A program made the translations under genes and the position numbers. A model generated the notes under the pieces. The model saw only the letters and a list, made by a program, of their open reading frames with translations, searched no databases and had not been told where the DNA came from. A stretch of DNA of 46,711 bases from DATLRC01 sp035534895 (GTDB lineage: Bacteria > Patescibacteriota > Saccharimonadia > Saccharimonadales > UBA4665), in NCBI GenBank assembly GCA_035534895.1, contig DATLRC010000005.1, forward strand, positions 1-46,711, in the 5' to 3' direction. Numbering within the stretch: the first letter of the stretch is position 1; each line of letters starts with the position of its first letter. Of this stretch, positions 16,080 through 24,987 are shown piece by piece.

Positions 16080-16219
16080 ATATGGGACTAGTATATAGGC
16101 GGTACAGTTAACTATCTACAGGAGGAAGCATAACAAATAAAAGCATAAACACTCGCGATAAAGTACCTTTTTCCGCTATTAGACTCGCGTTAATCGGAGT
16201 TTTATGCTAAACTGTAGCT

Positions 16220-17344
16220 ATGTACATTCAAAGACACGAACAGAAGCATGTTGAAGATACTCTTTCTAATGGGCTTATTGCCATTCTTTACGGAGCTCGT
16301 CAGGTAGGCAAGACAACTTTAGCTAAGGAAGTAGCAAAACGGTTTAAAGCACCCCTATATCTGAATTGCGATGATCCAGACGTAGTTATTAGCCTAAGTA
16401 ACAAATCAGCTGTTGAATTAAAGTCCTACATTGGAGATGCTGACCTTGTAGTTATTGACGAAGGGCAACGAGTAGAGAATATAGGAATTACAATAAAGCT
16501 CATTCACGATACTTACCCAGGCATAAATCTACTAGTTACAGGCTCATCAAGCCTAGACTTAGCCAATAAGATAGCCGAACCGCTTACTGGTAGATCAGAG
16601 GAGATTTTGTTGTATCCGCTCAGTATAAGTGAAGTGTCAAAGAATCGTCTAGAAATGGATGGTAATTGGCGAACCATGCTTGATCGGGGTGGTTATCCAG
16701 CTATATGGCAACTATCTGCCCAAGCCGCCCATACTAGGCTTAGTAATATAGCTAATAACTATGTCTATCGTGATGCCTTTGGGCCACAGGTTATGTTTGA
16801 TCAAACCGTCATCAATGATCTTTTACGACTGTTAGCTTATCAGATTGGTCAAGAAGTAAGCTATGGTGAACTGGCCGGTAAATTGTCAGTATCCAAAGAA
16901 ACTGTCATGCGCTACATTGATTTACTTGAAAAGGCTTTCATAATTCAAAGGCGTGGTCAGTACAGACGCAACCAGCGAGTGGAAGTGGGGCGATTACGAA
17001 AGATTTACTTTACTGATCTTGGTATACGTAACGCAATCATTGAAAACTTTAAACCACTTGAGACTCGTGATGATATCGGTTTTTTATGGGAAAACTTCTG
17101 TGTTATTGAGAGGCTTAAGTATCTTCAGGCACATGAACGCCGGGTTCGATCTTATTACTGGCGTAATAATGATCAGCGTGAAGTTGATATTATCGAAGAA
17201 GAATCTGATGTACTTAGGGCTTATGAATGTAAGATAAATATCAAAAAGACTATTCGCCTACCACTAGCTTTTAGTAGGATGTACCCGGACTACAAGTTTA
17301 GTGTAGTCAACCCAGATAATTTTTCCGATATATTGCTCGATTGA
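16220..17344 (+). CDS. AAA ATPase with C-terminal DUF4143 domain
   Basis: A 374-residue P-loop ATPase of the AAA_14/DUF4143 type. The Walker A motif YGARQVGKTT is at about 24-33, Walker B VVIDEGQRV near 82, and the sensor region LLVTGSSSLDLA follows. A winged-helix-like part (SYGELAGKLSVSKETVMRYI) precedes the C-terminal domain with YYWRNNDQREVDII, resembling the restriction-nuclease-like fold of DUF4143. These proteins are widespread in archaea and reduced bacteria, often as mobile islets, and have no settled function. It is convergent with tRNA-Lys and bracketed by tRNA 3'-end repeats. A TAAACT box 6 nt before the ATG suggests a leaderless mRNA. Confidence 0.88.
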   Translation: MYIQRHEQKHVEDTLSNGLIAILYGARQVGKTTLAKEVAKRFKAPLYLNCDDPDVVISLSNKSAVELKSYIGDADLVVIDEGQRVENIGITIKLIHDTYPGINLLVTGSSSLDLANKIAEPLTGRSEEILLYPLSISEVSKNRLEMDGNWRTMLDRGGYPAIWQLSAQAAHTRLSNIANNYVYRDAFGPQVMFDQTVINDLLRLLAYQIGQEVSYGELAGKLSVSKETVMRYIDLLEKAFIIQRRGQYRRNQRVEVGRLRKIYFTDLGIRNAIIENFKPLETRDDIGFLWENFCVIERLKYLQAHERRVRSYYWRNNDQREVDIIEEESDVLRAYECKINIKKTIRLPLAFSRMYPDYKFSVVNPDNFSDILLD

Positions 17345-17361
17345 GTTTAAAAAAATGTTTT

Positions 17362-17437
17362 TGGAGGGCCGTGTGGGACTCGAACCCACGACAAGAGGCT
17401 TAAGAGGCCCCTGCTCTACCAACTGAGCTAACGGCCC
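17362..17437 (-). tRNA. tRNA-Lys, anticodon CTT
   Basis: Cloverleaf: acceptor GGGCCGT with ACGGCCC, D-arm GCTC...GAGC, anticodon stem GGGGC/GCCTC with loop CTCTTAA giving anticodon CUU for AAG, and T-loop TTCGAGT. CCA is encoded after an unusual U discriminator. Its 3' end is duplicated near 16.0 kb. Confidence 0.95.
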
Positions 17438-17496
17438 ATGTTGTATTTCAACGTAACAATTTTACCCAATCACCTCTGTTTTGGCAAGTTATGCGC

Positions 17497-17502
17497 TATA
17501 AT
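17497..17502 (+). promoter_or_regulatory. -10 box of folD, leaderless geometry
   Basis: A perfect TATAAT ends 7 nt before the GTG at 17510, and no Shine-Dalgarno exists. Transcription should start at or next to the start codon. No good -35 box is visible. Confidence 0.6.
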
Positions 17503-17509
17503 ATCAAAC

Positions 17510-18319
17510 GTGAAATTACTCAGTGGTAAAGAATTAGCTGGCTATATTAAAGAACGCCAGAGTAGAGAAGCACGAACCCTAGGACAAACTCTCGGGGTCT
17601 TTCCTAAACTAGCGATAATCGTAACAGTCGAGAATATTGCTATAAACACCTACGTAAGACTAAAAAAAAGTTACGGGGCAGACATTTCAATAGCTGTAGA
17701 TATTTATCGTATCAAGCAGAGCGAGGTGCCAGACGTACTTAACAAGTTAAATAAAGATCCGACAGTCCATGGCATTATTGTCCAACTGCCGCTTGATGTA
17801 CCAGCCCAAACTGATGAAATTGTTAATCTTGTTGCACCTGAAAAGGACGTTGATGCTTTAGGCCGAAATGCACAATTTGAGCCGGCTACACCGATGGCTA
17901 TCTTGTGGCTTCTTTCAGGCTACAATATTGACTTGCGTGGCAAAAAGGTTTTACTCGTTGGGCGCGGCAAACTTGTTGGTGCTCCTCTTGAAAAGATTCT
18001 AGATTCCTCAGGCATAGCTGTTGAGTCAATAGATAGAAGTGCCAAAGATCTATCCAAGCATACAACGGACGCAGACATAATTATTACAGCCACGGGCAGT
18101 CCCGCAATTCTTTATCCGGCAATGATTAAGCAAAATGCAGTTGTCATTGATGCAGGTGTGGCAAGTGAGTCGGGTAAAACGGTTGGTGATCTTGCACCTG
18201 AAGTTTATGAGCGTGAAGATCTAACTATTACGCCAGCCAAGGGCGGTGTTGGGCCACTAACGATTTGTGCTCTGTTTGAAAACGTTATTCTGGCTGCTCG
18301 TAGAGCAACTCTTAAATAA
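17510..18319 (+). CDS. folD: methylenetetrahydrofolate dehydrogenase / cyclohydrolase
   Basis: FolD interconverts methylene-, methenyl- and 10-formyl-tetrahydrofolate with NADP. From the GTG at 17510 it has 269 residues beginning VKLLSGKELAGYIKE. It has the NTYVRLKKSYG segment with the catalytic Lys, GIIVQLPLD, the EKDVDALG loop and the dinucleotide motif LLVGRGKLVGAPLEKIL, in which Ser of the usual GRS is Gly. The frame is open upstream to an ATG at 17438, but that lies at the 5' end of tRNA-Lys and encodes nothing conserved. The stop overlaps the murI start (TAATG). Confidence 0.92.
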   Translation: MKLLSGKELAGYIKERQSREARTLGQTLGVFPKLAIIVTVENIAINTYVRLKKSYGADISIAVDIYRIKQSEVPDVLNKLNKDPTVHGIIVQLPLDVPAQTDEIVNLVAPEKDVDALGRNAQFEPATPMAILWLLSGYNIDLRGKKVLLVGRGKLVGAPLEKILDSSGIAVESIDRSAKDLSKHTTDADIIITATGSPAILYPAMIKQNAVVIDAGVASESGKTVGDLAPEVYEREDLTITPAKGGVGPLTICALFENVILAARRATLK

Positions 18320-18966
18320 TGAAAATAGGCGTTTTTGACTCAGGTGTTGGCGGCTTAAGTGTTGCCAATGCCCTAAAAAAGGCTTTCCGGGGGCACGAGA
18401 TAATACTGCGTGAAGATAAACAACATCTTCCCTACGGGACTAAATCTCCCGAGCAAATACTTGGTTTTATCATGCCGATCTTTCAGAATTTAATTGACCT
18501 TGGCTGTGATTTAATTGTGGTAGCCTGTAATACCGTATCAACTACTTTAATGGATGAGCTTAGCCACCTTTTTAGAGTACCTCTAGTTGGCACCGAGCCA
18601 ATGATTCAGCCGGCCGTCACTCTTACTAAAAGCGGCATAATAGCGGTTTGTGCCACACCAACGACTCTAGCAAGTAAACGTTATTCCTGGCTTAAGGAAA
18701 CCTATGCAAAGGGGATTAAGGTCTTGGAACCCGACTGCTCAGATTGGGCCTACATGATTGAGCATAAAGCTATCGACCAACAAAAAATATCTAGCCGGAT
18801 TAATAAACTATTGCACCAAAATGCTGATGTAATTGTACTTGGTTGTACTCATTATCATTGGATCGAAGCAGAAATTAAAGCTCTAGTAGCCGGTAAAGCA
18901 TCAGTAATACAACCCGAATCACTGATTATTAAACAAGTTAAGCAAGTGCTAAAACAGCTTTCTTGA
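18319..18966 (+). CDS. murI: glutamate racemase (short form)
   Basis: It makes D-glutamate for peptidoglycan. The paired catalytic cysteines are present: Cys70 in VVACNTVSTT and Cys176 in VLGCTHYHW. So is the N-terminal substrate loop IGVFDSGVGGLSVA with Asp7. At 215 residues it is about 50 shorter than usual MurI, mainly at the C-terminus, but both half-sites remain, so it is probably active. It is coupled to folD by TAATG. Its last 29 nt overlap the convergent murD. With murD here it supports a cell making its own peptidoglycan. Confidence 0.88.
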   Translation: MKIGVFDSGVGGLSVANALKKAFRGHEIILREDKQHLPYGTKSPEQILGFIMPIFQNLIDLGCDLIVVACNTVSTTLMDELSHLFRVPLVGTEPMIQPAVTLTKSGIIAVCATPTTLASKRYSWLKETYAKGIKVLEPDCSDWAYMIEHKAIDQQKISSRINKLLHQNADVIVLGCTHYHWIEAEIKALVAGKASVIQPESLIIKQVKQVLKQLS

Positions 18967-20239
18967 ACTGATCACCACGATCTTTGTAGTTTTTAAACAT
19001 GTCAAAACTGGCACAGGCTGTCGACAACAAAATGACATCACCAACTTGTGCCTGAACACGAGCTGTTCTTACTACCTCGGGCATTGTTGGGCCACCAGAG
19101 ACAAAGTCACTAAACCCAATACTACTCAGGGCGGCCTGAATTTTGGGTGCCATTAAGCCGATCAAAACTACCGATCGCACGTTACTGCTTTGTACAACCT
19201 TTGCTAACTGGTCATAACTGGCTTTTTTGTCAGAGCCACCAAGAATAACAACCTTTGGCTGGTTAAAGGCCTGGATAGCTACCATAGCGGTCTCAGGAGT
19301 AGTCCCAAAACTGTCGTCATAATACTTAACCCCATCTAATTGTCTGACGAACTCCAGACGGTGTTCTAATCCGCTGAAAGTGCTCAGAACTGAACGGGCT
19401 GTCTCTTTATCTTGAGTGACTTGCCATACTACCGTTAAGGCGGCACAGGCATTTTGCCTATTGTGTTCACCGAGTAGTTTAAGTTCATTAAGGTGACAGA
19501 TAAGTTGTCCATCTATTTTGAGGTCATTCTTTTCAACAAAAGCTCCGGGTTGAGCAAAATAGGGGATGGCTTTTGCTTCGCCAGATGTCGCAATACGTCT
19601 AGAGGTCTCATTATCTGCAAAATAAATTGCTATATCGCTTGATAACTGGTGGCTGAAGAGCCGAGTTTTGGCAGTAATGTACTCATTATTATCGGCATGC
19701 CAATCCAGATGTTCTGGTACAACCATTAAGCAAACCCCGATATGCGGCGAGTATTGTAAGTCGATTAGCTGGAAGCTAGATAGCTCTAGAACAATGTAAT
19801 CTTCGGGTTGAATGTTGTTTTTCAAAAGGTCTAAGGCCGGCCAGCCTATATTGCCACCTAAGTGAACTCGCTTGCCGTCAGCTTCAAGCATTTTAGCGAC
19901 TAGAGTAGCAGTTGTGCCCTTACCTTTTGTACCAGTAATAGCGATAGTATTTCTAGAAGGGCAAATACGCAGGAACTCATTAGTAACAGTCGTAACCTTT
20001 TGCAATATATTTTGGTCATTAGCTTCTACGATGTGGCTAGGATGAATAGCTGGGCTGCGGACAATTAAATCAAACTTATCAAGGCCCGTAAGGTAAGATG
20101 TGCCTAATTGACTAGAAGTTTTATCGGGCAAATCAATTAATTCATCTTGGTCACAAATGGTAATCTCATTTTCTGAACTCTGCCAGTATTCATAGGCGGA
20201 TTTACCCTCAAGTCCGAAACCTAATATGGCTATTTTCAT
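18938..20239 (-). CDS. murD: UDP-N-acetylmuramoyl-L-alanine:D-glutamate ligase
   Basis: MurD adds D-glutamate to UDP-MurNAc-Ala in the cytoplasm. It is 433 residues long with the N-terminal nucleotide-like fold (ILGFGLEGKSAYEYW), the ATP loop TGTKGKGTT at about 103-111, EHLDWHADNNEYITAK, GEHNRQNACAAL and YYDDSFGTTPETAMVAI, and GGSDKKASYDQLA in the C-terminal domain. All are normal for the family. AAGG just before the ATG serves as ribosome site. The convergent partner murI supplies its substrate D-glutamate. Confidence 0.94.
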   Translation of the reverse strand: MKIAILGFGLEGKSAYEYWQSSENEITICDQDELIDLPDKTSSQLGTSYLTGLDKFDLIVRSPAIHPSHIVEANDQNILQKVTTVTNEFLRICPSRNTIAITGTKGKGTTATLVAKMLEADGKRVHLGGNIGWPALDLLKNNIQPEDYIVLELSSFQLIDLQYSPHIGVCLMVVPEHLDWHADNNEYITAKTRLFSHQLSSDIAIYFADNETSRRIATSGEAKAIPYFAQPGAFVEKNDLKIDGQLICHLNELKLLGEHNRQNACAALTVVWQVTQDKETARSVLSTFSGLEHRLEFVRQLDGVKYYDDSFGTTPETAMVAIQAFNQPKVVILGGSDKKASYDQLAKVVQSSNVRSVVLIGLMAPKIQAALSSIGFSDFVSGGPTMPEVVRTARVQAQVGDVILLSTACASFDMFKNYKDRGDQFKKAVLALA

Positions 20240-20323
20240 ACCTTAAGTATTGGACAATATCAGATAACTATCAATAGCGATAATGAATCAAGTTTGAAAT
20301 ATCACTTCGTTTTTATATCGTAG

Positions 20324-20536
20324 GAAGAAATTATTTTTATTGCACTTGGGGAAAAAGAACAAGCTTTGGGTCCTAAGGTCGGTGGCCTAACTATGTATAA
20401 TGGCACAAGGATTATGAATGAAGTCGTTTTTAGGATGACTCCTCAAACAATACGCAGCGATTATAGTATTGCAGCGTCATATGGTAATGCTATTGGGTTA
20501 GCACTTGTTGCGATACTCCATGGTGAACAATTATAA
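20324..20536 (+). pseudogene. C-terminal gene remnant, unidentified
   Basis: A frame opens right after a TAG at 20321 and runs 70 codons to TAA at 20534, with clear protein character (EEIIFIALGEKEQALGPKVG; later SIAASYGNAIGLALVAILHG) but no start codon near its beginning. An internal ATG at 20393 would give 47 residues without a ribosome site. It looks like the surviving C-terminus of a lost gene. I do not recognise the family. It fills the 320-nt gap between murD and the Nudix gene. Confidence 0.45.
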
Positions 20537-20562
20537 GTCTTTCTGGAGAGTGGCCTAGAAAT

Positions 20563-21072
20563 ATGATCATAAATCATTCAAAAAAAATTAGGGAATTGTA
20601 TATAAATTTAGGCAAGTTTATATATCTAATGTCTGTCATACCCCAGCGCATTTATGGTACTCAGAAAAGAAGAGCCAGGGTGCGTGCACTTATTATGGTG
20701 GATGAGCACGTACTCCTCGTACGTAACTGGCTTGGCATGCAAGAATGGACTCTACCTGGCGGTGGAGCGAAACGATCTGAAACAGATCAAGAAGCACTTG
20801 TTCGAGAATTACAAGAAGAACTTGGAATATCTATAAAACAGTCATCACTGATTTTTCTTAATCGTTTTATGTATAACGATATACCGACTCTATTTAAGGT
20901 AAGCTGTTTCTATAGCACGGGGCCTTCTAATCTTAAGGCCCAAAAACTGGTTCCTAATCACGAATTAATTGATGCTGCATGGTTTCCTGTTAATGCTGTG
21001 CCAAAAGATTTTAGTGAAGAGTTTAAAGAAGCCTATTCATTATTCCAAAAACAGAGAGGGGCTGAGAGATAA
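20563..21072 (+). CDS. Nudix hydrolase
   Basis: Nudix enzymes hydrolyse nucleoside diphosphates linked to another moiety. The 169-residue protein has a perfect Nudix box from Gly67 to Ile89: G-x5-E73-x7-R81-E82-L-Q-E85-E86-L-G-I. About 35 residues precede the domain, including a hydrophobic LGKFIYLMSVI. TGGAGAG upstream is a fair ribosome site. It may serve pool clean-up or the neighbouring pathway; the substrate cannot be named. Confidence 0.9.
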   Translation: MIINHSKKIRELYINLGKFIYLMSVIPQRIYGTQKRRARVRALIMVDEHVLLVRNWLGMQEWTLPGGGAKRSETDQEALVRELQEELGISIKQSSLIFLNRFMYNDIPTLFKVSCFYSTGPSNLKAQKLVPNHELIDAAWFPVNAVPKDFSEEFKEAYSLFQKQRGAER

Positions 21073-21121
21073 CGGTATTCAATAAAGTATCAATGATTTG
21101 CCAAAGATTTTGTTCTTAAGC

Positions 21122-21967
21122 CTACTTTTGTATAACTAGGCCCCTATACTCAAGTATGCGCTGTGAGCTTTTAGAGTAAACTTGATGTGCTTCCATATGA
21201 GTAACAGTGAGATCAGACCCACTAATTTCTTCCATTAGCTCCGATTCTGACGCATATATTTTCGTATGGTTGGTTCCTGCAACGCGCCCTACCATGCCCA
21301 AAAAATCAGAACTAGAAAGTCTTAAGGCATCCGGGTAAGGACTCTCCTCATAGAGCTGTGTCGTTGCCAATAAAAACACTTCCTTTGTGGCTGACCGCTG
21401 ACCATTGGCCGGACGAACTTGCACCGTGGTAATAATGGTTCCGTCTTGAGCCAGACTAGAACGCCAGGCATGAAGCACAGCCTTCCTGTGTGTTGCATCA
21501 GCAAACTGCGTCAAGAATGCATCAGTTACAATTACATCTTGGTCCTTTACACCAAGCCCGTTTGGGATATTAGACTGAACCTTACGAACCGCGAAAGCAG
21601 GCACTGATTGTGCAAATTCTAGGCAGGCAGTCAAAGGTGTCGTGCACCCATCAACAACTGTTAACATTCCTGGGGTAAGCTTGTTGTTACACGCAAGCGT
21701 GAGTGGAGAATTGGGCAGCAACCACGCATAATCAGCAGCGCCACTTACAGTAACTGCAGGATTCTCGTGCAAGCTTATTGTCTCAGCAAGCCACTGACGA
21801 AAGAAATCCCGATGATCGTAAGGTGATGCTACTGCCCCAATATAACGTAGCACCGGGCGTATGTAATGATAATCTATACAATCTATGGCACTAGTTTTAC
21901 AGTTTTTTTGGCCATTCAAAAATACCTCAATAGACTGACCAAAATCACTATTCATAACAGGCTTCAC
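21122..21967 (-). CDS. probable SAM-dependent methyltransferase, divergent
   Basis: A 281-residue protein whose middle resembles a class I methyltransferase fold: VTVSGAADYAWLLP in the place of motif I, then MLTVVDGCTTPLTACLEFA, DVIVTDAFLTQF as motif IV and SSLAQDGTIITTVQV as the strand after it. The first glycine loop is weak, so the call rests on pattern order. The promoter is probably TTGACT (21998-22003) with TATAAA (21977-21982), spacer 15. It may methylate the product of the adjacent cluster, which has its own SAM synthetase. Base composition is slightly GC-richer than the flanks. Confidence 0.6.
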   Translation of the reverse strand: MKPVMNSDFGQSIEVFLNGQKNCKTSAIDCIDYHYIRPVLRYIGAVASPYDHRDFFRQWLAETISLHENPAVTVSGAADYAWLLPNSPLTLACNNKLTPGMLTVVDGCTTPLTACLEFAQSVPAFAVRKVQSNIPNGLGVKDQDVIVTDAFLTQFADATHRKAVLHAWRSSLAQDGTIITTVQVRPANGQRSATKEVFLLATTQLYEESPYPDALRLSSSDFLGMVGRVAGTNHTKIYASESELMEEISGSDLTVTHMEAHQVYSKSSQRILEYRGLVIQK

Positions 21968-22478
21968 TAAGCAGAATTTATACTAGAATAGCTTTTTAGT
22001 CAATTTTTTGTAATAACCGGAGTATCTTTGTGCTCCTAACTTACTCCTGAGTTGACCAAATTAGTACCCACCACAAATATTACAATAACAGATTAAGACT
22101 TTATGACTTATTGCATTAGTCACATTTTCATGCCGTGTAGGCAAGAATGTCATTCGCCGGCTTTAGTAAATAACACCTTACAGCTCACTAAAGTTTAGGC
22201 CGTAAGTTACTGCATAACCACTATGTAATGCTTAAATCTTAGGGCATTAGTGTCCCGGAAATGTCGTGTGTCATCTGGAGATTGCTCCTAAACCGTAGCA
22301 AGTGGTCAAGTCAGGTCCTAACTTACTATTTGCGATTACAGTTGACCCATTCGTAATCTAAAGTTGTGGTGAGTATCCATTCGCAGATATAACAAACCCA
22401 CCAGCGTTGCTATCCAGCTGTATGACATGGCCTAGAAGTAGGCTTGCTTATCTTATGTGAAATAAGATATGTAAGCTT
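21968..22478. other. 511-nt gap inside the biosynthetic region, no gene seen
   Basis: No convincing frame on either strand. The left end holds the methyltransferase promoter. The right end holds a long hairpin at the cofE-like stop. The middle has moderate GC and no recognised RNA family. The gap separates the methyltransferase from the cofE-like operon. Confidence 0.5.
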
Positions 22479-22483
22479 CTACT
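22437..22483 (-). terminator. long hairpin at the end of the cofE-like operon
   Basis: AGTAGGCTTGCTTATCTTAT (22437-22456) pairs with the 22462-22483 segment ending in AAGCTTCTACT, with few mismatches. It covers the stop codon of the cofE-like gene. A T-run is lacking, so it may protect the mRNA 3' end as well as, or rather than, terminate. Confidence 0.6.
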
Positions 22484-23228
22484 GCGGCTTACGGCTAAGC
22501 GCGTCGTTAATTGAGCTATTCTCATCAAACCCATACTGATAGCCACGAATAACAACTGCTGGCTTGTTAGTCCCGCGCTGACCCATGATTAGTGCAGCCG
22601 AGCCAGCTAAAAGGTCACAAATCGTTTCTTCGGCTACTGAAATCTTACCACTACTATCTTTTGATTCATTAACACGCAGCGCAGGCACACCGTACAGACC
22701 AATGGCAAGTTGCGTTGAACCCGTCTTGTCAACCCGCCCGTCACTATCAGTCACGATAACTGCAACGCGTACACCAGTCTGATCTAAGAGAGTTTTACCA
22801 ATAGCCCTGGCACTTTTATCCGAATCTTCTGGTAAGAGGATAACCTCGTTAGCGCTTAGCTTGTCCACCCCTGAGCTCGTCAAGCGCATGCCGCTTGGCA
22901 GCCACCCTGCAATATAGTTTGTGTCGAGGTCAATTCTACTACCGTCAGGCTGGCCAGTCTGATCGAGGATGACCTGAATTGCACGCGGGTCTTTACGCGG
23001 AATTTGCTCGTGTATACTTTTGGCAACCTCACTCACTTCAATATCCTCAAGTGAAAGCTGCCTTCCTTCAGCCGTAGATACTGCTTTTGACGCGATACAC
23101 AAAACATCGCCATCATTAAAATCAAATCTGTTTTGTCGAGCAGCCTCAACGATTATAAGTCCAATATCGTCTCCCTCTGCTATAAAGGGGATACCCGGGA
23201 TTGCTTCAATTACTATTCGGTCTGACAT
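22479..23228 (-). CDS. CofE-like F420-0:gamma-glutamyl ligase family protein
   Basis: CofE joins glutamate to a small acid through an amide bond using GTP. The 249-residue protein follows the family along its length: IPGIPFIAEGDDIGLII, DGDVLCIASKAVSTAEGR, KDPRAIQVIL, LLPEDSDKSARAIGKTL, AVIVTDSDGR and AIGLYGVPAL, ending before VVIRGYQYG. No other F420 genes (cofC, cofD, cofG/H) are present, so F420 is an unlikely substrate. It starts 2 nt after the TIM-barrel gene and is the last gene of the aroE-like operon. I infer a ligase for the pathway's own product. Confidence 0.87.
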   Translation of the reverse strand: MSDRIVIEAIPGIPFIAEGDDIGLIIVEAARQNRFDFNDGDVLCIASKAVSTAEGRQLSLEDIEVSEVAKSIHEQIPRKDPRAIQVILDQTGQPDGSRIDLDTNYIAGWLPSGMRLTSSGVDKLSANEVILLPEDSDKSARAIGKTLLDQTGVRVAVIVTDSDGRVDKTGSTQLAIGLYGVPALRVNESKDSSGKISVAEETICDLLAGSAALIMGQRGTNKPAVVIRGYQYGFDENSSINDALSRKPQ

Positions 23229-23230
23229 GA

Positions 23231-24079
23231 CTATACTTCCCCATCTTTCAGTAATAATCTCACACCTTTGATTGACGCAATAGAATGTTCAATCTTATTA
23301 ATTTTAGCATGTGTTTCAATAGTAATGATCAGTTCATGTGGGCAGCTACGACGAATATCGGCCAAAATTTGGCGGTAGTTAATTTCACCCTGCCCAACAG
23401 GAACGTACTTTCTGCCCTTCGTAGTGTTAATAAAGTCTTTGACGTGCACGTAGCCAACTCTGGCTATGACTTGTGATAAAAATGCATCGTCAACCATCTC
23501 GTTGAGCTCAATAAGATTGGCCACGTCCAGCCAGTATTTCATGTGTTGTGAGGTGACTTGGTTAAAGAAGTCGACGACATCTTGTTTGTTGTGAATTATA
23601 CAGACTGGCTCGTTTTCTAGATATAGATCAATCTCGTATTTGCTTGCCAGCTCAAGCGCATAGTGAAGCAGTGGGTCGCTGGCAAATACAGGGCCTGCTT
23701 TATCAGACGAACCAAGACCCGAAAAGATACGAAGGCGTGGTATTTTCATGGCAGTTGCAATTTCAATCGTTCGTGCAATGACTGCGCGTTTTTCCTCTTC
23801 TCTCAGCCGAGGATCAAAACCAAAATTGTCATGCCGCACTTCCGGACTATCGGCAGTGCGATACCATTTAAATAGAGGTGTTGCCGCAGCAACAAGTTCA
23901 ATGCCCGCCATGGTAATAATAGTTTTGTAATACTGCACCTCGTCGTCGGTCCAAAAAACAAAATTTTTGGCCTCAATAGTCCGGAGCTCACCATATGTCA
24001 CCCCCTGTTTTTTCATGACAGCTAAAGCAATATGGATATCGTCAGAGATCTCATCAAAATTTACACCAACTTTATACAT
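23231..24079 (-). CDS. xylose-isomerase-like TIM-barrel enzyme
   Basis: A 282-residue protein of the sugar isomerase/AP endonuclease 2 superfamily. Metal-ligand positions are visible: Glu in LYLENEPVCI, Asp in YWLDVANLIEL, His-x-Lys-Asp in VGYVHVKDF, and Glu in LIITIETHA near the end. Family members include inosose dehydratase (IolE) and 3-dehydroshikimate dehydratase (AsbF/QuiC). The next gene upstream being AroE-like makes a dehydroshikimate- or cyclitol-type substrate attractive, but this is inference. The start at 24079 overlaps the aroE stop by 8 nt (ATGTATAA); longer starts would lie deep inside aroE. Confidence 0.83.
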   Translation of the reverse strand: MYKVGVNFDEISDDIHIALAVMKKQGVTYGELRTIEAKNFVFWTDDEVQYYKTIITMAGIELVAAATPLFKWYRTADSPEVRHDNFGFDPRLREEEKRAVIARTIEIATAMKIPRLRIFSGLGSSDKAGPVFASDPLLHYALELASKYEIDLYLENEPVCIIHNKQDVVDFFNQVTSQHMKYWLDVANLIELNEMVDDAFLSQVIARVGYVHVKDFINTTKGRKYVPVGQGEINYRQILADIRRSCPHELIITIETHAKINKIEHSIASIKGVRLLLKDGEV

Positions 24080-24932
24080 GCAATAACTCTTTCTTGAGGG
24101 ATCCATGGACGTTGCACAGTCTATTATGGTCAATCTCAATCTGCTTGTTTAGCCATATTGAGAGAGCGGCTATACCCTGATATATCATCATCCATAGACC
24201 ATCTATTGTCAGTGCACCCTGCTTTTTGAAATAGCTTATGAGTTCAGTCTCAAGTGGATTAAATACTGCATCAAGAAATATCTTGCTTTGGACATTAATG
24301 CCGTCGAAGCTCGTAAGTGGCAGTGGCGTCAAATCATTACCTAGCATGCCAGCTGATGACGCATTAATGATAATATCGGCATTGTCCAAGCGTGTCGCAA
24401 CGTTTTCATACGGTAGCATAGTAATACCGAGATCTTTCTGACGCTCCATCAAGTCAGTCGTTTTTGGATCAACAACATGTGCACGAAAAAAAATATATAT
24501 CTCTGTACAGCCAAGTTGCTTGACTGCGTAAATCGCTGCACGGGCTGCACCGCCGCTACCAAAAATTATTGCCTGGTTGAGTTGTTGCTTGCTGTGACTG
24601 CGTACCGACTCAACAATACCAATCCAGTCCGTGTTGTAGCCCGTTCGCTTTTGACCTAATTGCACAACGTTGACCGCACCTAGTGCCCGTGCAACTGGAT
24701 CGATTTCATCAAGATGCTGCATGATTGCGAGTTTGTGAGGCAACGTGACGCTTAAGCCTGAAAATTGCAAGGTCTCAAATGCCCGCAATGACTCTTCGAG
24801 TTTGGTAACCTCTATATTAATCTTCAGATGCTTATATACAACCTCGATCTTAGCTTCCTTGATCAGCTCTTCATATAAGATATGTGAAACGCTGTGCTCA
24901 GTTGGCTGACCAATAAGTGCTGAATAATACAT
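24072..24932 (-). CDS. shikimate/quinate dehydrogenase-like protein (AroE family)
   Basis: It reduces 3-dehydroshikimate or a related cyclic ketone with NAD(P)H. The 286-residue protein has the substrate-binding GQPTEHSVSH, GLSVTLPHKLAI with the catalytic Lys, GAVNVVQLG, the conserved Asp of GYNTDWIGIV and the cofactor loop IFGSGGAARAA. No other shikimate pathway gene is nearby and reduced bacteria of this type often lack that pathway, so it may act on another cyclitol. A TATAAT 11 nt before the ATG and no ribosome site suggest a leaderless or near-leaderless mRNA. It is the first gene of the minus operon. Confidence 0.9.
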   Translation of the reverse strand: MYYSALIGQPTEHSVSHILYEELIKEAKIEVVYKHLKINIEVTKLEESLRAFETLQFSGLSVTLPHKLAIMQHLDEIDPVARALGAVNVVQLGQKRTGYNTDWIGIVESVRSHSKQQLNQAIIFGSGGAARAAIYAVKQLGCTEIYIFFRAHVVDPKTTDLMERQKDLGITMLPYENVATRLDNADIIINASSAGMLGNDLTPLPLTSFDGINVQSKIFLDAVFNPLETELISYFKKQGALTIDGLWMMIYQGIAALSIWLNKQIEIDHNRLCNVHGSLKKELLHV

Positions 24933-24987
24933 TATATTTGTAAATTATACCTCTATATTATAAAATAGCGAGCAGAAAGCTATACCA
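24933..24987. promoter_or_regulatory. 55-bp divergent promoter of the two biosynthetic operons
   Basis: The minus strand has TATAAT 11 nt before the aroE-like ATG. The plus strand has an AT-rich TATATTATAAAATAG before the dehydrogenase gene, with TTGTAA upstream as a weak -35. The two promoters are so close that the operons are probably expressed together. Confidence 0.55.

Noticed and set aside
17438..17509. Upstream ATG extension of folD
   Set aside because: It begins at the tRNA-Lys 5' end, precedes the -10 box and encodes no conserved residues.
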